Part shown: positions 23,720 to 35,407 of the stretch, piece after piece | Position numbering within the stretch: position 1 is the first letter of the stretch | How the letters are laid out: each line of letters begins with the position of its first letter | NCBI RefSeq assembly: GCF_964275005.1 | Contig: NC_092702.1 | Span: forward strand, 37,224,816 to 37,288,815 | Source: Diadema setosum | Taxonomy: Eukaryota; Echinodermata; Echinoidea; Diadematoida; Diadematidae | DNA length: 64,000 nucleotides | Direction: 5' to 3' | Notes under the pieces: generated by a model | Database searches by the model: none | Told to the model about the DNA's origin: nothing | Seen by the model: the letters and a program-made list of their open reading frames with translations, nothing else | Translations under genes and position numbers: made by a program

Positions 23720-24034
23720 CATTATATACATACTCACATCATGGACTGAACATTTCTTCCCATGAAAAAGAACAAAACAGGGCTCTGCAATATGTTTTCT
23801 GCCAATCTCTACGTGGAGGGTTTTGGATGTTACACGTAACTTCTTGAACACTGGTTCAGTAAAAGGTTGATTATCCCATTATCAGTGCTAATACTGCAGA
23901 ATAAATGACTCACACAGAATAAGTGACAGGGGCAAAATATCCAAAGGACTCTTCAATATCTTTGAAAAGCACAACGTGCTATTATTGTAGCTAGTACACT
24001 TGGATGCATGTGATGCAGCCGAGATTATTACTAC

Positions 24035-25050
24035 CCATGCACTTGTTGCAGCTCTGAAACACTGCTTGCTTCGTGTGTCCCTTGTTTTCTAAGAGTGATG
24101 ACCTCAGCCTGATGAAATGTGTTTAAAAAATCACTGCCTTTTTCCTCATTGTTGACAGCGAGCTGCTCATCCTTTGCAGTGTATACCGTCTCTTGACATC
24201 AAGTTTGGCCTGTCTGCCCTCAGCTGCCATTTCCCTTGATTCACAGAAGTTATACCTATACATGCAGTTATACCTATACATGATACAAGAAATATTGAAG
24301 ACATAAGAAATGGGAAATAAAAATGGAAACATTGCACTCACAAAGTCAATTTGTGGACATCCAAAAGGCGTTTTGTGTAAAGGTATGATGGTACCAACAT
24401 TTTAATTTGAAAATGAGGGAAATTTCAAACAATCAGTAATATACTGAAGAATTTTTATTACATGCAACTTCATGCGCCAAAATAATACAATGTACCTGAA
24501 TCATGAAGGCCTGAATACTACTGTCAGGATATGTAGAGCATTTTCAGTTTTCAGAGGGCTTGATAAAGAGATTTGAATGTCTTAACTCTTTATTAAACAT
24601 AATATAAGCCATTGCTGTACAAAAAAATTCCTTTCATTACGGGTAACTTTGTGTTATGTAAATTTCAATGCATCATTTTTGCTTATAATTTTGTATGAAC
24701 TGCTGCGAAGTCTTCTTTACTCATTACTATGCCATGCTGTACATTTTCTTGTTCAGTAGGATGAAGTCATTGTACAAGTATCCTCAAATGAGACATCACA
24801 TCAGAATTTATCCTGAAACAATAATGACAGATTCCAACAAATCAATATATTCACATTTCAAGCTGAGAGGTTCTACACATTTCATTCTCTCTCTTAACTG
24901 GAAATTATCGTGTACAATGTACAATGTTCACTTACTGTCTGTGTGCACTGGCTGGAATTCTCATGCTGGTGTGAGTCTCGGTCTTGAAGAAACATGGTTT
25001 TTCTCCTCTTTTTCTTCCTTTCCCTGCTGATAGAACAGATAAAATTGTCT
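24035..25050 (-). other. Exon-like scraps, unassigned
   Basis: Three minus-strand open segments bounded by plausible splice sites: 24035-24108, about 24125-24232 (EGRQAKLDVKRRYTLQRM) and about 24950-25030 (GKEEKEEKNHVSSRPRL). They could be exons of one lysine-rich protein, but no family is recognised and phases were not resolved. Confidence 0.25.
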
Positions 25051-27565
25051 CATTGTGCAGAAGTACAAAAGAGCAATGATAATTTGTAAAATTACAACCA
25101 AACAGTGTAGGAACAAAATGGACATTGATGTTTAGAAGCAGGCACTTTTTTCTTGATATTACAATAATGTTGGAACACTCTTTGAACTGCTTTCATATCC
25201 TCCCCTCTGTAACAAATTAACCCTCTATACAGTCATTCACCTTGCATATTAAAGTCAAATAATCACCAACGTCTGCAGTCTTTTCACATCCTCTTCTCTT
25301 TATATTCTATTAATTTTAATCTTCATAAGCCAAAATTTCTTGAAGCAGAATCTATTTCTTTAGTCCAAATCAAATCGACTTAGGCACGGTTGACTGTTGA
25401 CTGCCCATCAATCCATCACCCCCACTCATATTCATATGCAGACATGTACAATATTTTTAGTGCTGTACCGTATATATTATACAATGTACATTGCAAATCA
25501 CACATCCATTAGGCTCTCATGTGTCCTGCCTATTGCAAGCACTCTCAACTATGTTTCCTCATCTCCCAAATCCGGAGGTCACTGTGACGTGGTGCTTGGG
25601 TAGGCCTATGGGGTTACATACAACTACACTATAGGGTGGCACACACCTTGTATTAGAGTATGGTACTATGCAAATTCTGGTATCTAATTGGTAAGTGTTC
25701 ATAAATACCATTTGTTTAAATGCATTCTAACAAGGCCTATAAGTATTTGTTCTTTCCACAAACAAAAAGAGCATAAAGAATTGTTGTACTCATAGTTATG
25801 ACTCCATCAAGTAAATCACTTGAATTCCAGGCCTGGGTAGCTTTCATAAGTGTACCCCTTCAACCACTGGCACTTGTTTTCAACAAAAGCACTGACACAT
25901 GTAAATATTTCTGCTTGGATATCCTACAGTCAGTTTGCTCATCTTATCCATATGCTTCTTGTCTGAAATGTCAGCCTTGGTGACTATAGACCTATATTTA
26001 CAAACTGTATTACAAAACTTAAAGTTTTACTGGCACTGTTTGATACACTACACTACAGTACTATCATTGCAACTCTGATTACTTGTAGGTACTTGCTATA
26101 GAAATGGTTCAATTTCTCCCCCCCCCCCTCCCCCCAAACAGTAGCCCAACCAGATGCGGTGCGAAGTACAGCGACTGGGACCCTGGGATGCACTTGGCCC
26201 TTGTTCGTTTTAAATCCTAGCTTCTTATTGATCCAGCTAGTCAACACTAAATTGCAAGATTTCAATTGATCCGTCCAAATTCCAGAACAGAACAACCTAA
26301 AAAAGCAAGGTCTATTCCACCCAAAGAGGTTTTCCAACCTCTTTGATTCCACCTCCCTGCTCAAAGAAGGTTTTAGACTAACCCCGGGGCGCTGTAGGCT
26401 CACACCAATATCAATAACGACACGTCTGTGTAGGGGTCACTGATACAGTTGATACGGTTGATTAGTTCTAACCGTTGGACTAACGTTGAAATCGTGGAGC
26501 ACGTACCCTTGGGCCAACTCTTAACTTTCTTTTAAGACCTGCAAAAGTAGAACTTCTACTAGGCCTAGAACCTCTAGGCCCTACCTAGATGTAAACCCCT
26601 AGCTAGGTCTAGAAACTAGCCCAAATTATACAAATAGGCCTATAGACTATTTTATATACTAATATAGGCCTAACACAGGCCTAGACCACAGAGTCTAATC
26701 GAGTGATTAGGCCTATCAAAAATAAATTTACACATCAATTAAAAAATTCAGCAAGCTTTCGCGTCACATGGACAGTATCACTGCAAAATAACTAGCCCAC
26801 ATGTACAGGAGGGGAATGAGGCCAAGGGGGTAGGCCTAGGGCTATGTAAAATCTAGATGGTTCTGCTAGACTAGAGTATAGACTAGACTGTAGGCTACGT
26901 AGGGTGCCTACATTGTGTAAGGCGTAGCGTAAGCCTAGCACCTATTCATCGCCATAGCACTCACCAGCATAGATAGGTCTCTACCGATAGCTTCTTATCC
27001 TGCTTGAAAGTAGCGGATTTGGATAATGAATCGATAATGAATAGCGTCTAGAGTACTTTCAGAAAGTCTAGTTGACATTGACTTTTTTTTTAAGCTAGCC
27101 TATAGACATAAGAGCCCTGCCTCTGGCAGCAGAAAAAAAAAGAAAAGAAAAGAAAAGGAGCTTGCCAATGCAAGAAAAAATGCTAACACAAAAAGCTATG
27201 TGTGGGACTATGATTGATGTACTGTGTGCCCAATGAGTGGTCGAGACGGCCACAACTCTGTCAGTTACAGGAAACACATTTTCCCATTTTTCAAGAAAAT
27301 TCTTATAAGAAGTAAGTCTAAGGAACTAGCTCTTTTAAATACAAGACACAATGAGTAAATAATGGGATCAAAATCGACAATTTTTGTAACTTACTCTGTT
27401 TCGAATCCCCAACGATCGCACAGCAAACCTCCACCACAGGAGAGACACAACACATTGAGGTATATGGAGTATCGATCTCTCATGCATGCAAAATGCATTG
27501 AAAAATGGACAAATTGGCTAGGCTTGTCTTGCCAGTCGCTTTTATAAATACAAAATACAGCAAGG
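25051..27565. other. Intergenic; CTAG/AGGCCT-rich from about 26450
   Basis: A poly-C tract lies at about 26120. From 26450 to 26960 the sequence is again crowded with CTAGG, TAGGCCTA and CTAGAC words, as at 17.3-18.3 kb. No gene is supported. Confidence 0.5.
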
Positions 27566-27721
27566 GAGCTTGCAATTAATTGCATCTTGCAATTAATTGC
27601 AAGCTCCTTTCTTGCAACAGCAACTTGCAATTGATTGCAAGTTGCAATAGATCTATCTATTGCAAAGTTGCAATAGATATTTGCAATTAATCGCAACTCG
27701 ACTTTCTTGCAACACCCCCTA
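27566..27721. repeat. TTGCAA-word repeat, copy B (reverse orientation)
   Basis: A chain of TTGCAATTAATTGCAA-type words ending TTTCTTGCAACACCCCC, the reverse complement of the start of copy A. Confidence 0.85.
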
Positions 27722-29175
27722 CATCATACAAACAATGTATAGTAAGGGCACTAGGTCTCGCGCAGGGACCTAATGATCGCGCATAGCGTAACTGCGTATA
27801 GCAAGCGATATTACGCGTAGGACTAAGCGCAAAATTTGCCGATACGCCCATGGAGTAAACATACCTGACTTACCGCTCAACATGAGAAGGAAGCAGGTAA
27901 GAAATTTTGATTTCCAACAAATTTTCCACTAAATTTCCTATTTTTTACCTTGTACAAACCTACCTTCCCTTAAAATCTGTTCTAAGGATGTTGTAGCCTA
28001 GACGTGTCGTCTCGCTTGTCTCGTTCGTAGTCGATAGAATTCGTAATTTGTTCGATCGATCGTTTACCACGTGACGTCATCATACACAAGAACAATGTAT
28101 GCTGCCAGCTACGCTGAAATACTGTTAATAAATGTTGTTTTAAGTCAAATTTTAACACAACGATTATAATATTACAAAGGAATAAATATTTCAGTCTATC
28201 GAAGTTGAAGTGTGATTTCAATTTGAATTTGCTTGTGATTTCTTGCGCTAACTTGTGATATATGTGACCTTGCACCTCAAAACAAACAAAAAGTCGCCAG
28301 ACATGAATTTTTAGTTAAGACCATCTGAAAGAGCATACTTCAAGCTTTAAAATGATGTATAACTCAAATCAAATGGACTCTCCTAACCTATCTAAATATT
28401 GGAAAGTAAGCACAAACTCGGGGAAAGTGTGAACTGAGAAAAGAGGCTCTGAAGTGCAGTGTCTATTCAAGCGCTTAATCTTTACCAAACCGTGCTGGCT
28501 GTGCGATGAATGGGACAAAAAACAGGAAGTAAACCACCAGAGTAACAACAATGAAGGGGTTATTAAATTAAACTGAAATTAAACATGCCTCATTAACACA
28601 TTCTGTCCATAATTAATGCCAACTTTCAAAGCAGTAGCACTATCTTTTCAAAAGTTATTAGAGTTGAAAGTGAAGAGTTTGGATAAAGTTTTTCAGAAAT
28701 GAAAAAGTGACTCTAAAGACACACCTAATCACACTATTCTACCAAAATGTTCGAGATAAACGGCGAAAAAAAAAAAACACACTTTCCTGCCCGTTTTATG
28801 ATACCTAATTTTAGCATAATGTAAAAGAAGACCCGCTCATTCAGAAAATATGAAAAAGTCAAGTTCGGCTGGGTTGACCCATTTCACTTATTTTTAGTCC
28901 TCACGCAAAATCAGTGTGTGCGACTTTATGTTCGTTTTGAGGTGCACGATCACATATTGTGACAGGGGAGGGCCATAATGATACTGAAGAAAACAAATTA
29001 GATGAGAGTGTGACAAATGGGTGACGAAAATGAGAGGGTGACGAATGGGTAAGCACACACACAAACACACACACACACACACAAAATATATGTTCATAGC
29101 ATTACTTTTTTTCCATATTATATTACGTGTATATAATTGGTTTAGTGATTAGAAATATTGTAAGAAAACTTTATA
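27722..29175. other. Intergenic, no gene seen
   Basis: A CpG-containing patch at 27745-27860 (repeated CGCG, GCGTA), then AT-rich DNA. An (AC)n run lies at about 29044-29083. Confidence 0.45.
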
Positions 29176-29341
29176 AATGAAAATCATTAACGATTATGAA
29201 AATATCAATGATAAAAATAATGATAATAAGAATGATAAAATGATGATGGTGGTGGAAGTGATAATAATAATGAAAATGATAATGATGATGATGATGATTA
29301 TGATGATCGATGATGGTGGTGTGGTGATAATAGTAATAATG

Positions 29342-29389
<48 letters not shown>

Positions 29390-29420
29390 CATATAATAAT
29401 GATAACAATAATATACACAA
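29176..29420. repeat. (ATG/AAT)n low-complexity tract
   Basis: Trinucleotide-rich DNA that produces long spurious Ile/Met or Tyr/His ORFs on both strands. Confidence 0.9.
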
Positions 29421-29859
29421 GTTAGGTAAAACTTAATATTAAAATTTAATATCAAGTGAAAAAATATTCTACGAAAGCCGGAGCACGTTACAGCCGCAGA
29501 GGGGTAGACACTTTCACGTATGAAACTACAGAGGGCAGCTGCGCGATCTTTACATACCCCGAGAAATTGAACGCATAAAAAAAAGTCCGACATACAAACG
29601 GCGACAGCGCACTACTCCGTCATCGTATCATCAGGAGATTCTGGGAGGTAATTTTTCTGCATTTTCGTGATATTCATTGAGAAATTCAGGTACGATTATG
29701 GAATAACTTTTATTATAAGAGCATTTCAAATTTTCGTGCGCGATATCTAGACCCCTCAACCATACAATGTACGTAGGTGGTAGGATCTTTGTTGTGAATG
29801 GTACATGTACAATGTACTTTAGTATAAGTTGTACAGCTGTACTTACGGGACACGCAACG

Positions 29860-29975
29860 TGCTACGCTAGCATTAAGCTGCGCTGCCAATGATGCGCGCG
29901 CTTCGCTAGCTAGCTAGCTAGCTAGAGCCAGCCGGCCCAGCTAGATCCACCGCGCAAGCCGGCCGCGCGGCCACA
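29860..29975. other. GC-rich palindromic patch
   Basis: Repeated GCTAGC, CCGGCC and GCGCGC words in an otherwise AT-rich region, possibly a promoter or CpG island remnant. No transcript can be assigned. Confidence 0.35.
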
Positions 29976-30496
29976 TGTTGATTGCAGTACACTCGTGTAA
30001 AAAAACTGTATTCTGATGGCGGTGCTATTGACATACTCAACCAAAGATCACATACACCACAAAATCCAAACGCATCACCATAACATGTTCCAAAATTTAT
30101 TTGGGACAATAAAAACTGTTAGCAATAAGCAAAATTGTTTGCGAATTTTCTTGCAACCCTTTATGAAACCTGGCGAAATCCCAAATTCGCCACTCAGTGA
30201 GATGCCCCCTTAGGCCTACATATTATGTATTCACATTCTGCTGCATGCATTGTTCACAAATTGTCCACCACCACTACCACAAGCTAAGCACGGGCTTGAC
30301 CCCGCATAGACTACAACCAAGCTTGTGAATATGCATCGGGTTTGCATCGGGTTTGCATCGGTTTGATATTTATGGATGGATCGGAGCAGGTGAATGCAAT
30401 GCCCGGATGTTACTCGGATGTGAGAAAAGAAACATGCGTGCAGAAACGGTCTATTCACATCCGACATGTTCGACTTGGACCAAAGGTTGAGAGTGG

Positions 30497-30570
30497 AATC
30501 CGCCCCCCTTCCCCCCCCCCCCCCTCACCGCCACCACCACCACCACCGCCGCCGCCGCCGCACGATCTAG
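30497..30570. repeat. Poly-C and CCACCG/CCGCCG tract
   Basis: Homopolymer and trinucleotide repeats coding only proline or glycine runs. Confidence 0.9.
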
Positions 30571-31760
30571 GGACTTTTAATTTTAAAACTGAAATTAAGC
30601 GATGCAGTACGCAATATAGGTTCCACCTTTGGAACATTTAATTAAAAAAAAAAGAACAATAGATATCGAGTTACAATGTAACCTGCATCATGGCGAATGG
30701 CTATATTGCGCTCTGTCACGTCATCTGTCGAACGCCTTTTCACTGTCCATAGATGTAAATAGAAGACCGAAGGTTCATTGTGTAACATCCCCTCCTCTCC
30801 CACCACATCACGAGAAAACTTTTGGAGTTCTAGAACTGAAATTCAGTGATCTAGCGGCTTAGTTGGAATATCGATTAGATAAAAAAGTTAGAAAAAATAG
30901 ATATCCTGGGAAAATGCGAGCGACTTCATTCTGCTTCCGCGTGTTCGTGTTTTTTTTGTGTTTTTTTTTTTGTTTTGTTTTCTTTCTTTTTTTTTTACTG
31001 TATACTATAAGTCCATGGAGGTGTACCGAATTTTGGAGGGGCGAGGTTTCCCTCCTATGATGAGAAACTTTAACACTTTTAATGCAGCGAACAATTTAAA
31101 ATAAAAAAAAATCCAATAAAAAAGTAAGAAAACTAATATTCATTGACGTTGAAGGTTTTTTGAGGGATATCCAGGCTCTCATGTGAGGAATCTTTCCAAT
31201 TTTTAGAATTGAAACTCAGCGATCGGTGTATTTTAGGTGGCATTATAGTTATGTGGTAAATGCTATAAATCCAAAAGAGAGAAAAGTATTATTCAGCACA
31301 ATGTAAATGGCTAAATCGTAATACCATGTCATTTGTTGTTCAGCAGGCGCATCTTTTCACTGTCTACTAATTAATCCATGGAACTAGACTGAAGAGTGAG
31401 AGTGCTAAACCACCCGTCCACCACAGTCAACAGGGGCGGATCCACAGGGGGCGTTCCGGGCGCGAGCCCCCTCTTTATTTTATTTTTTTGTCAAAACAAT
31501 AGAAATAATAAGAACAAAAAGGGAGGGGGCATGCATCCCCTTACATTTTGTAAAGGTGCCCCCCCCCCCCCCCTTCACTGAATTCCTGGATCCGCCCCTG
31601 CAATGGTCAATGGTAATGGACCGAAGAGTGATGGTGATTAAACCCCTGTTCATGACACACATGCATGACCACCACCACTTGCACGGGGAACGTATTATTT
31701 TTTTATAACTGAAATTCTGTGATTTAGAGGCCTATACGCACTATAAAAAAAAAGAATAAT
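30570..31760. repeat. Four diverged copies of an old repeat
   Basis: The phrase TTTAGAACTGAAATTCAGTGAT recurs in degraded form near 30575, 30825, 31200 and 31700, with related flanks (TCACGTCATYTGT, CTTTTCACTGTCYA). Spacing is 250-500 bp. Copies are too diverged to define a unit by eye. Confidence 0.5.
31431..31600. mobile_element. 170 bp hAT-type MITE
   Basis: Ends CAGGGGCGGATCCA and TGGATCCGCCCCTG are perfect inverted repeats of the CAGGGGCGGATCCA class seen in hAT MITEs of many animals. No intact 8 bp duplication. A poly-C tract lies near the right end. Confidence 0.8.
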
Positions 31761-31769
31761 ACGCATGTA

Positions 31770-31830
31770 CACACACACACATACATACACACACGCTCGC
31801 GCGCACGCGTACACACTCACACACACATCT
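31770..31830. repeat. (AC)n/(CG)n microsatellite
   Basis: Alternating purine-pyrimidine run (ACACAC, GCGCGCACGCG). Confidence 0.85.
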
Positions 31831-32149
31831 TTCAATGAGCTCAGTTAATGTTCTATAGACTCTCCTTGCTATTTTTATCTGCAAGGTGATGAAACGCCCC
31901 CTGATCCGACATGACGAACTCTCTGTATGTATACAGTAGATGTTTGTTTTGTTTTGTTTTCATAGACCGCGTGTACATGTATTGCATAATGGTCACACAA
32001 TTGCAATGCAGTGTATACATGGACACGCATAAGTTGAAGGTGCTTCCGCACCCCCAAACTTCTCACAGGGGTATAATGCCCCCTCCCCCCCCCCCCCCCC
32101 CCCCCACCTCCAAAAAGTCAGGGGTGCAGTTCCCCCCAGGGGCCTGGGT

Positions 32150-32525
32150 CGAGATGCAGTCGAGAGTGAATTACAACTCTGTCCCAGCTCAAAGGGCAAA
32201 GTTTGCACGTGTGAATGACTTCGGTGCGGAGGTATAGGCCTATACGGTTTGTGAACACTGGACCATCATGGCATCCTTCCTAATTGATCTTTGCTGTTTA
32301 CGCAAAGAGTACATGTACATTCATCCGGATCGAACAAGATAACTCTCACATGCCGGGACGGCACGGGAGCGCTTAGCCTTTGAACCGATGAATTCTAGCT
32401 GTATGCATCAGCAATGCAGGCTGGTGTCTAAACAGCACCTTAGCTCGTAATACATCCGTAAATAATTGTTTGGAGACAGTTACACTTGTTTGTTCCCATA
32501 ACGATTACCAATCACTTGCACCGCG
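32150..32525 (+). promoter_or_regulatory. Upstream region of aminotransferase copy 1, shared with copy 2
   Basis: Interrupted similarity to 49575-49911: GACTCTGTCCCA-type block, GAACACTGGAYCRTCAT, CTTTGCTGTTTA-CAAAGAGTACAT and CGATTACCAATCACTTGCAC just before the ATG. The duplication therefore includes promoter or 5' UTR DNA. A poly-C run sits just upstream (about 32082-32105). Confidence 0.65.
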
Positions 32526-32592
32526 ATGGATTACACCGAGTTTTTCTCTCATCGTGCTAAGCTATCTCGTCCTTCACCAATACGGCGTTATG
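32526..32592 (+). CDS. AADAT: AADAT-like copy 1, exon 1
   Basis: [20 protein letters not shown] then R-Y, phase 1, donor gtaagc. The S-P-I-R block aligns with the human N-terminus. Confidence 0.9.
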
Positions 32593-35354
32593 GTAAGCCA
32601 AGTATAAATGGTAGTATTACAGTGATTGTTGCACGGGCAAGGTGGCCTGAAACCTGACTCCATAGCTCAACACAAAGGTTGCTTGCAAACATCTCACCGG
32701 AGTGAATCAACGAGATAGTGTGGTATAACCAAGGAGGTATGAGAGAACAAATACCTCCTTGGTATAACCTGGGTTTATACACATCCATGCCTGTGTATAC
32801 CACTTTGATTATAATCACGTTGCCTATAAATGATAACAGAGGAGTTAATTGGCATTCTTATTTCGTTGCAGTCATTCACCTTTTATACAACACAGAAAAC
32901 TCGAGAAATGTATTGCTGGTGAAGCGTATACTTTCTATAGTCACAGCCATGAACAGTATTGGTGTGTGTGTGTTGAGGTTGAATTGTTGGTGCTTAAAGG
33001 CGCCTCATTCAATATTGAATATTTACATGTTGGCGTGAATTGTGAGTGTGTGTGTGTGAATGTGTGTATGTTTTCTCGCAAATGGCCTCGTTTTTCTCTT
33101 TTTTTCTTCCTTCGAGAAGCAATGAAATATGCCCCGTTTTGTGTGGCAAATTGGTGGTGCTTAAAGGCGCCTCATTCAATATTGAACATTTACGTGTTGG
33201 CGTTGTGTTGGTGTGTGTGTGTGTGTGTGAATGTGTGTATGTTTTCTCGCAAATGGCCTCATTTTTCTCTTTTTTTTTTCTTCGAGAAGCAATGAAGAGG
33301 TAATATGCCCCGTTTTGTGTTTTAAGCAAATTGGTGGTGCTTAAAGGCGCCTCATTCAATATTGAATATTTACATGTTGGCGTTGTGTGGGTGTGTGTGT
33401 GTGAATGTGGTTGGTTTTCTCACAAATGGCCTTGTTTTGTCTTTTTTTTTTCCTTCGAGAAGCAATGAAATATGCCCCATTTTGTGTTTTAAGCAAATTG
33501 TCTACGTGTATTACGTTTCCGTTTTGCGAGAATATGTGTTAAAAAAACGGATTTCGTTTCCTTGGTTAAAAGAGTTACAATGTAAGTTTGACATTAGTTT
33601 GCACAATGTTGGTGTTACTGCATTTTGTCCTTATAGTGTAAGATTGACGTTATTTTGTACAATGCTTGTGTATAATGTAGTTTGTGTTTGTTTGATGTTT
33701 TGTTTTTGTTTCTGTGAACGTTTCTGTTTCTGTGATATGAAATTGAACGAAATTCGAATAAAGAATTATAAAAAAAATATTTACGCCTTCCTCTTATATA
33801 TAAAGAGAAATTCACACTCATTCTTTTTCAACAACGGAAAAAATATAATTCCACTGTTATACAACTAAAATAATAATCGTGATAATAATTTGGCGCGGGG
33901 AGCAATCTGCACGCATGTAGGTTGAGATAGAGAAGAGCACCTCGTACAAGGCTCGCAAAATCTGGTCAGCCCGGCTCGGTAATGTTGAGCAGGCTTCTCG
34001 GCCGATCACGCATGATCGGCCGCGCAGGAGGGGATGGAGTCATGGGTTTTATACTGGATTATACACAATACGTCATTACCTGATCACTGACAATAATTCA
34101 AACTTTCATTTAATTTCATCAGTTTGCAATTTCAATTATAGCTTATATCAAATATATTAAAGCTTATATCCCCAACTTCAACAGAGATTTTTCTCATTGG
34201 GTCACTTGATCATCTGTTTGGTGTTCCGACCATGCACCAACCGACGTGATTCGGCTTGCAGTCTGATGAATTAATCTGACTTGTGTTGGTCTACTATCAA
34301 GTTAATGCAAGACATGTTGCGCATGATCCTCATCGGATGATATCTTGCCTCATCGAGAGATTATATGGCCTGATAGTCAACCAACACAAGTACGACTCAT
34401 CAGACTGCGATCCAATACACTTCTATATTGGTGGCCGAAAGTACCGAACATTTCTTCCGACGAGTGACCGATGAGAAAAAAATTCTGTGGAATTGGGGTA
34501 TCACTGCGTTCAAATTCCAGGTTTGATAACACATTACTATTTCACATCCGTTCATGTTCGTCGTTTTTGTTTTTTTTTTTCGATAAAATGTCCACAAAAA
34601 ACAACAACCCACAAACCACAAGCATTCAAATTTGTCAATCTACTGTCACTGAAAGTCATCTGTTTCACGGTCGAGGAAAGTTGGCTGTGCATGCAACTCC
34701 CGACAGTGACTCTGCGATGTGTCCGCAACCGACTCGAAAACGTCGCGGAGACATCTCTGAGACAATTGAAAGTTGCAGCCTGGAGAAAGTCTCCGAAAAA
34801 TCGAACATATTCGATTCTCTCACGACTCTCCGGAGACCCCGGCTGTAGACTCCAGCAAGAATCAGTAAATCGCCATCAGGTCGCCACAAAGTCCCCAACC
34901 CACTGAGATACCCACGTTAGCGAGTTGGTGGACTACCAGGATCAAGTTCGTCGTTTTTTAAACAGATTCACATTTTCATCATTGAAATAAATTATTGTTG
35001 TCAAGTATTTTATGTGGGCCTTTAAATGGAGGGTAAACCAGATCTGTAATCATTTTCAACCATGTTTTGTATCTGTGGTGACACAATTCATGTTTATGAA
35101 GACTTTTTATTCGACCAATCAAAATCAAAGCCCGATACTTTATTTATCTAATATGAGAATATAATACTTCAAGAAGGAATAATTTATGAAGCAGGTACAT
35201 TTTCTTTGCTATGAGCGCTTTGCTTTAGTACCATCATTACATGAGGTATAAACAGTACTACTCGATTACTGACGGGACCACCTTGTATGAATATTTAACG
35301 AAAGAATAATAATGATAATAATAGTAATAAAAATAATAGTAATAGTAATGAAAA

Positions 35355-35407
<53 letters not shown>

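Noticed and set aside
26053..26403. 116-residue minus-strand ORF
   Set aside because: No domain or splice context; it passes through a poly-C tract. The part around the CTCTTTGATTCCACC block looks like repeat DNA rather than protein.
29171..29593. 140-residue Tyr/His-rich ORF and its antisense Met/Ile ORF
   Set aside because: Products of ATG/AAT simple repeats.
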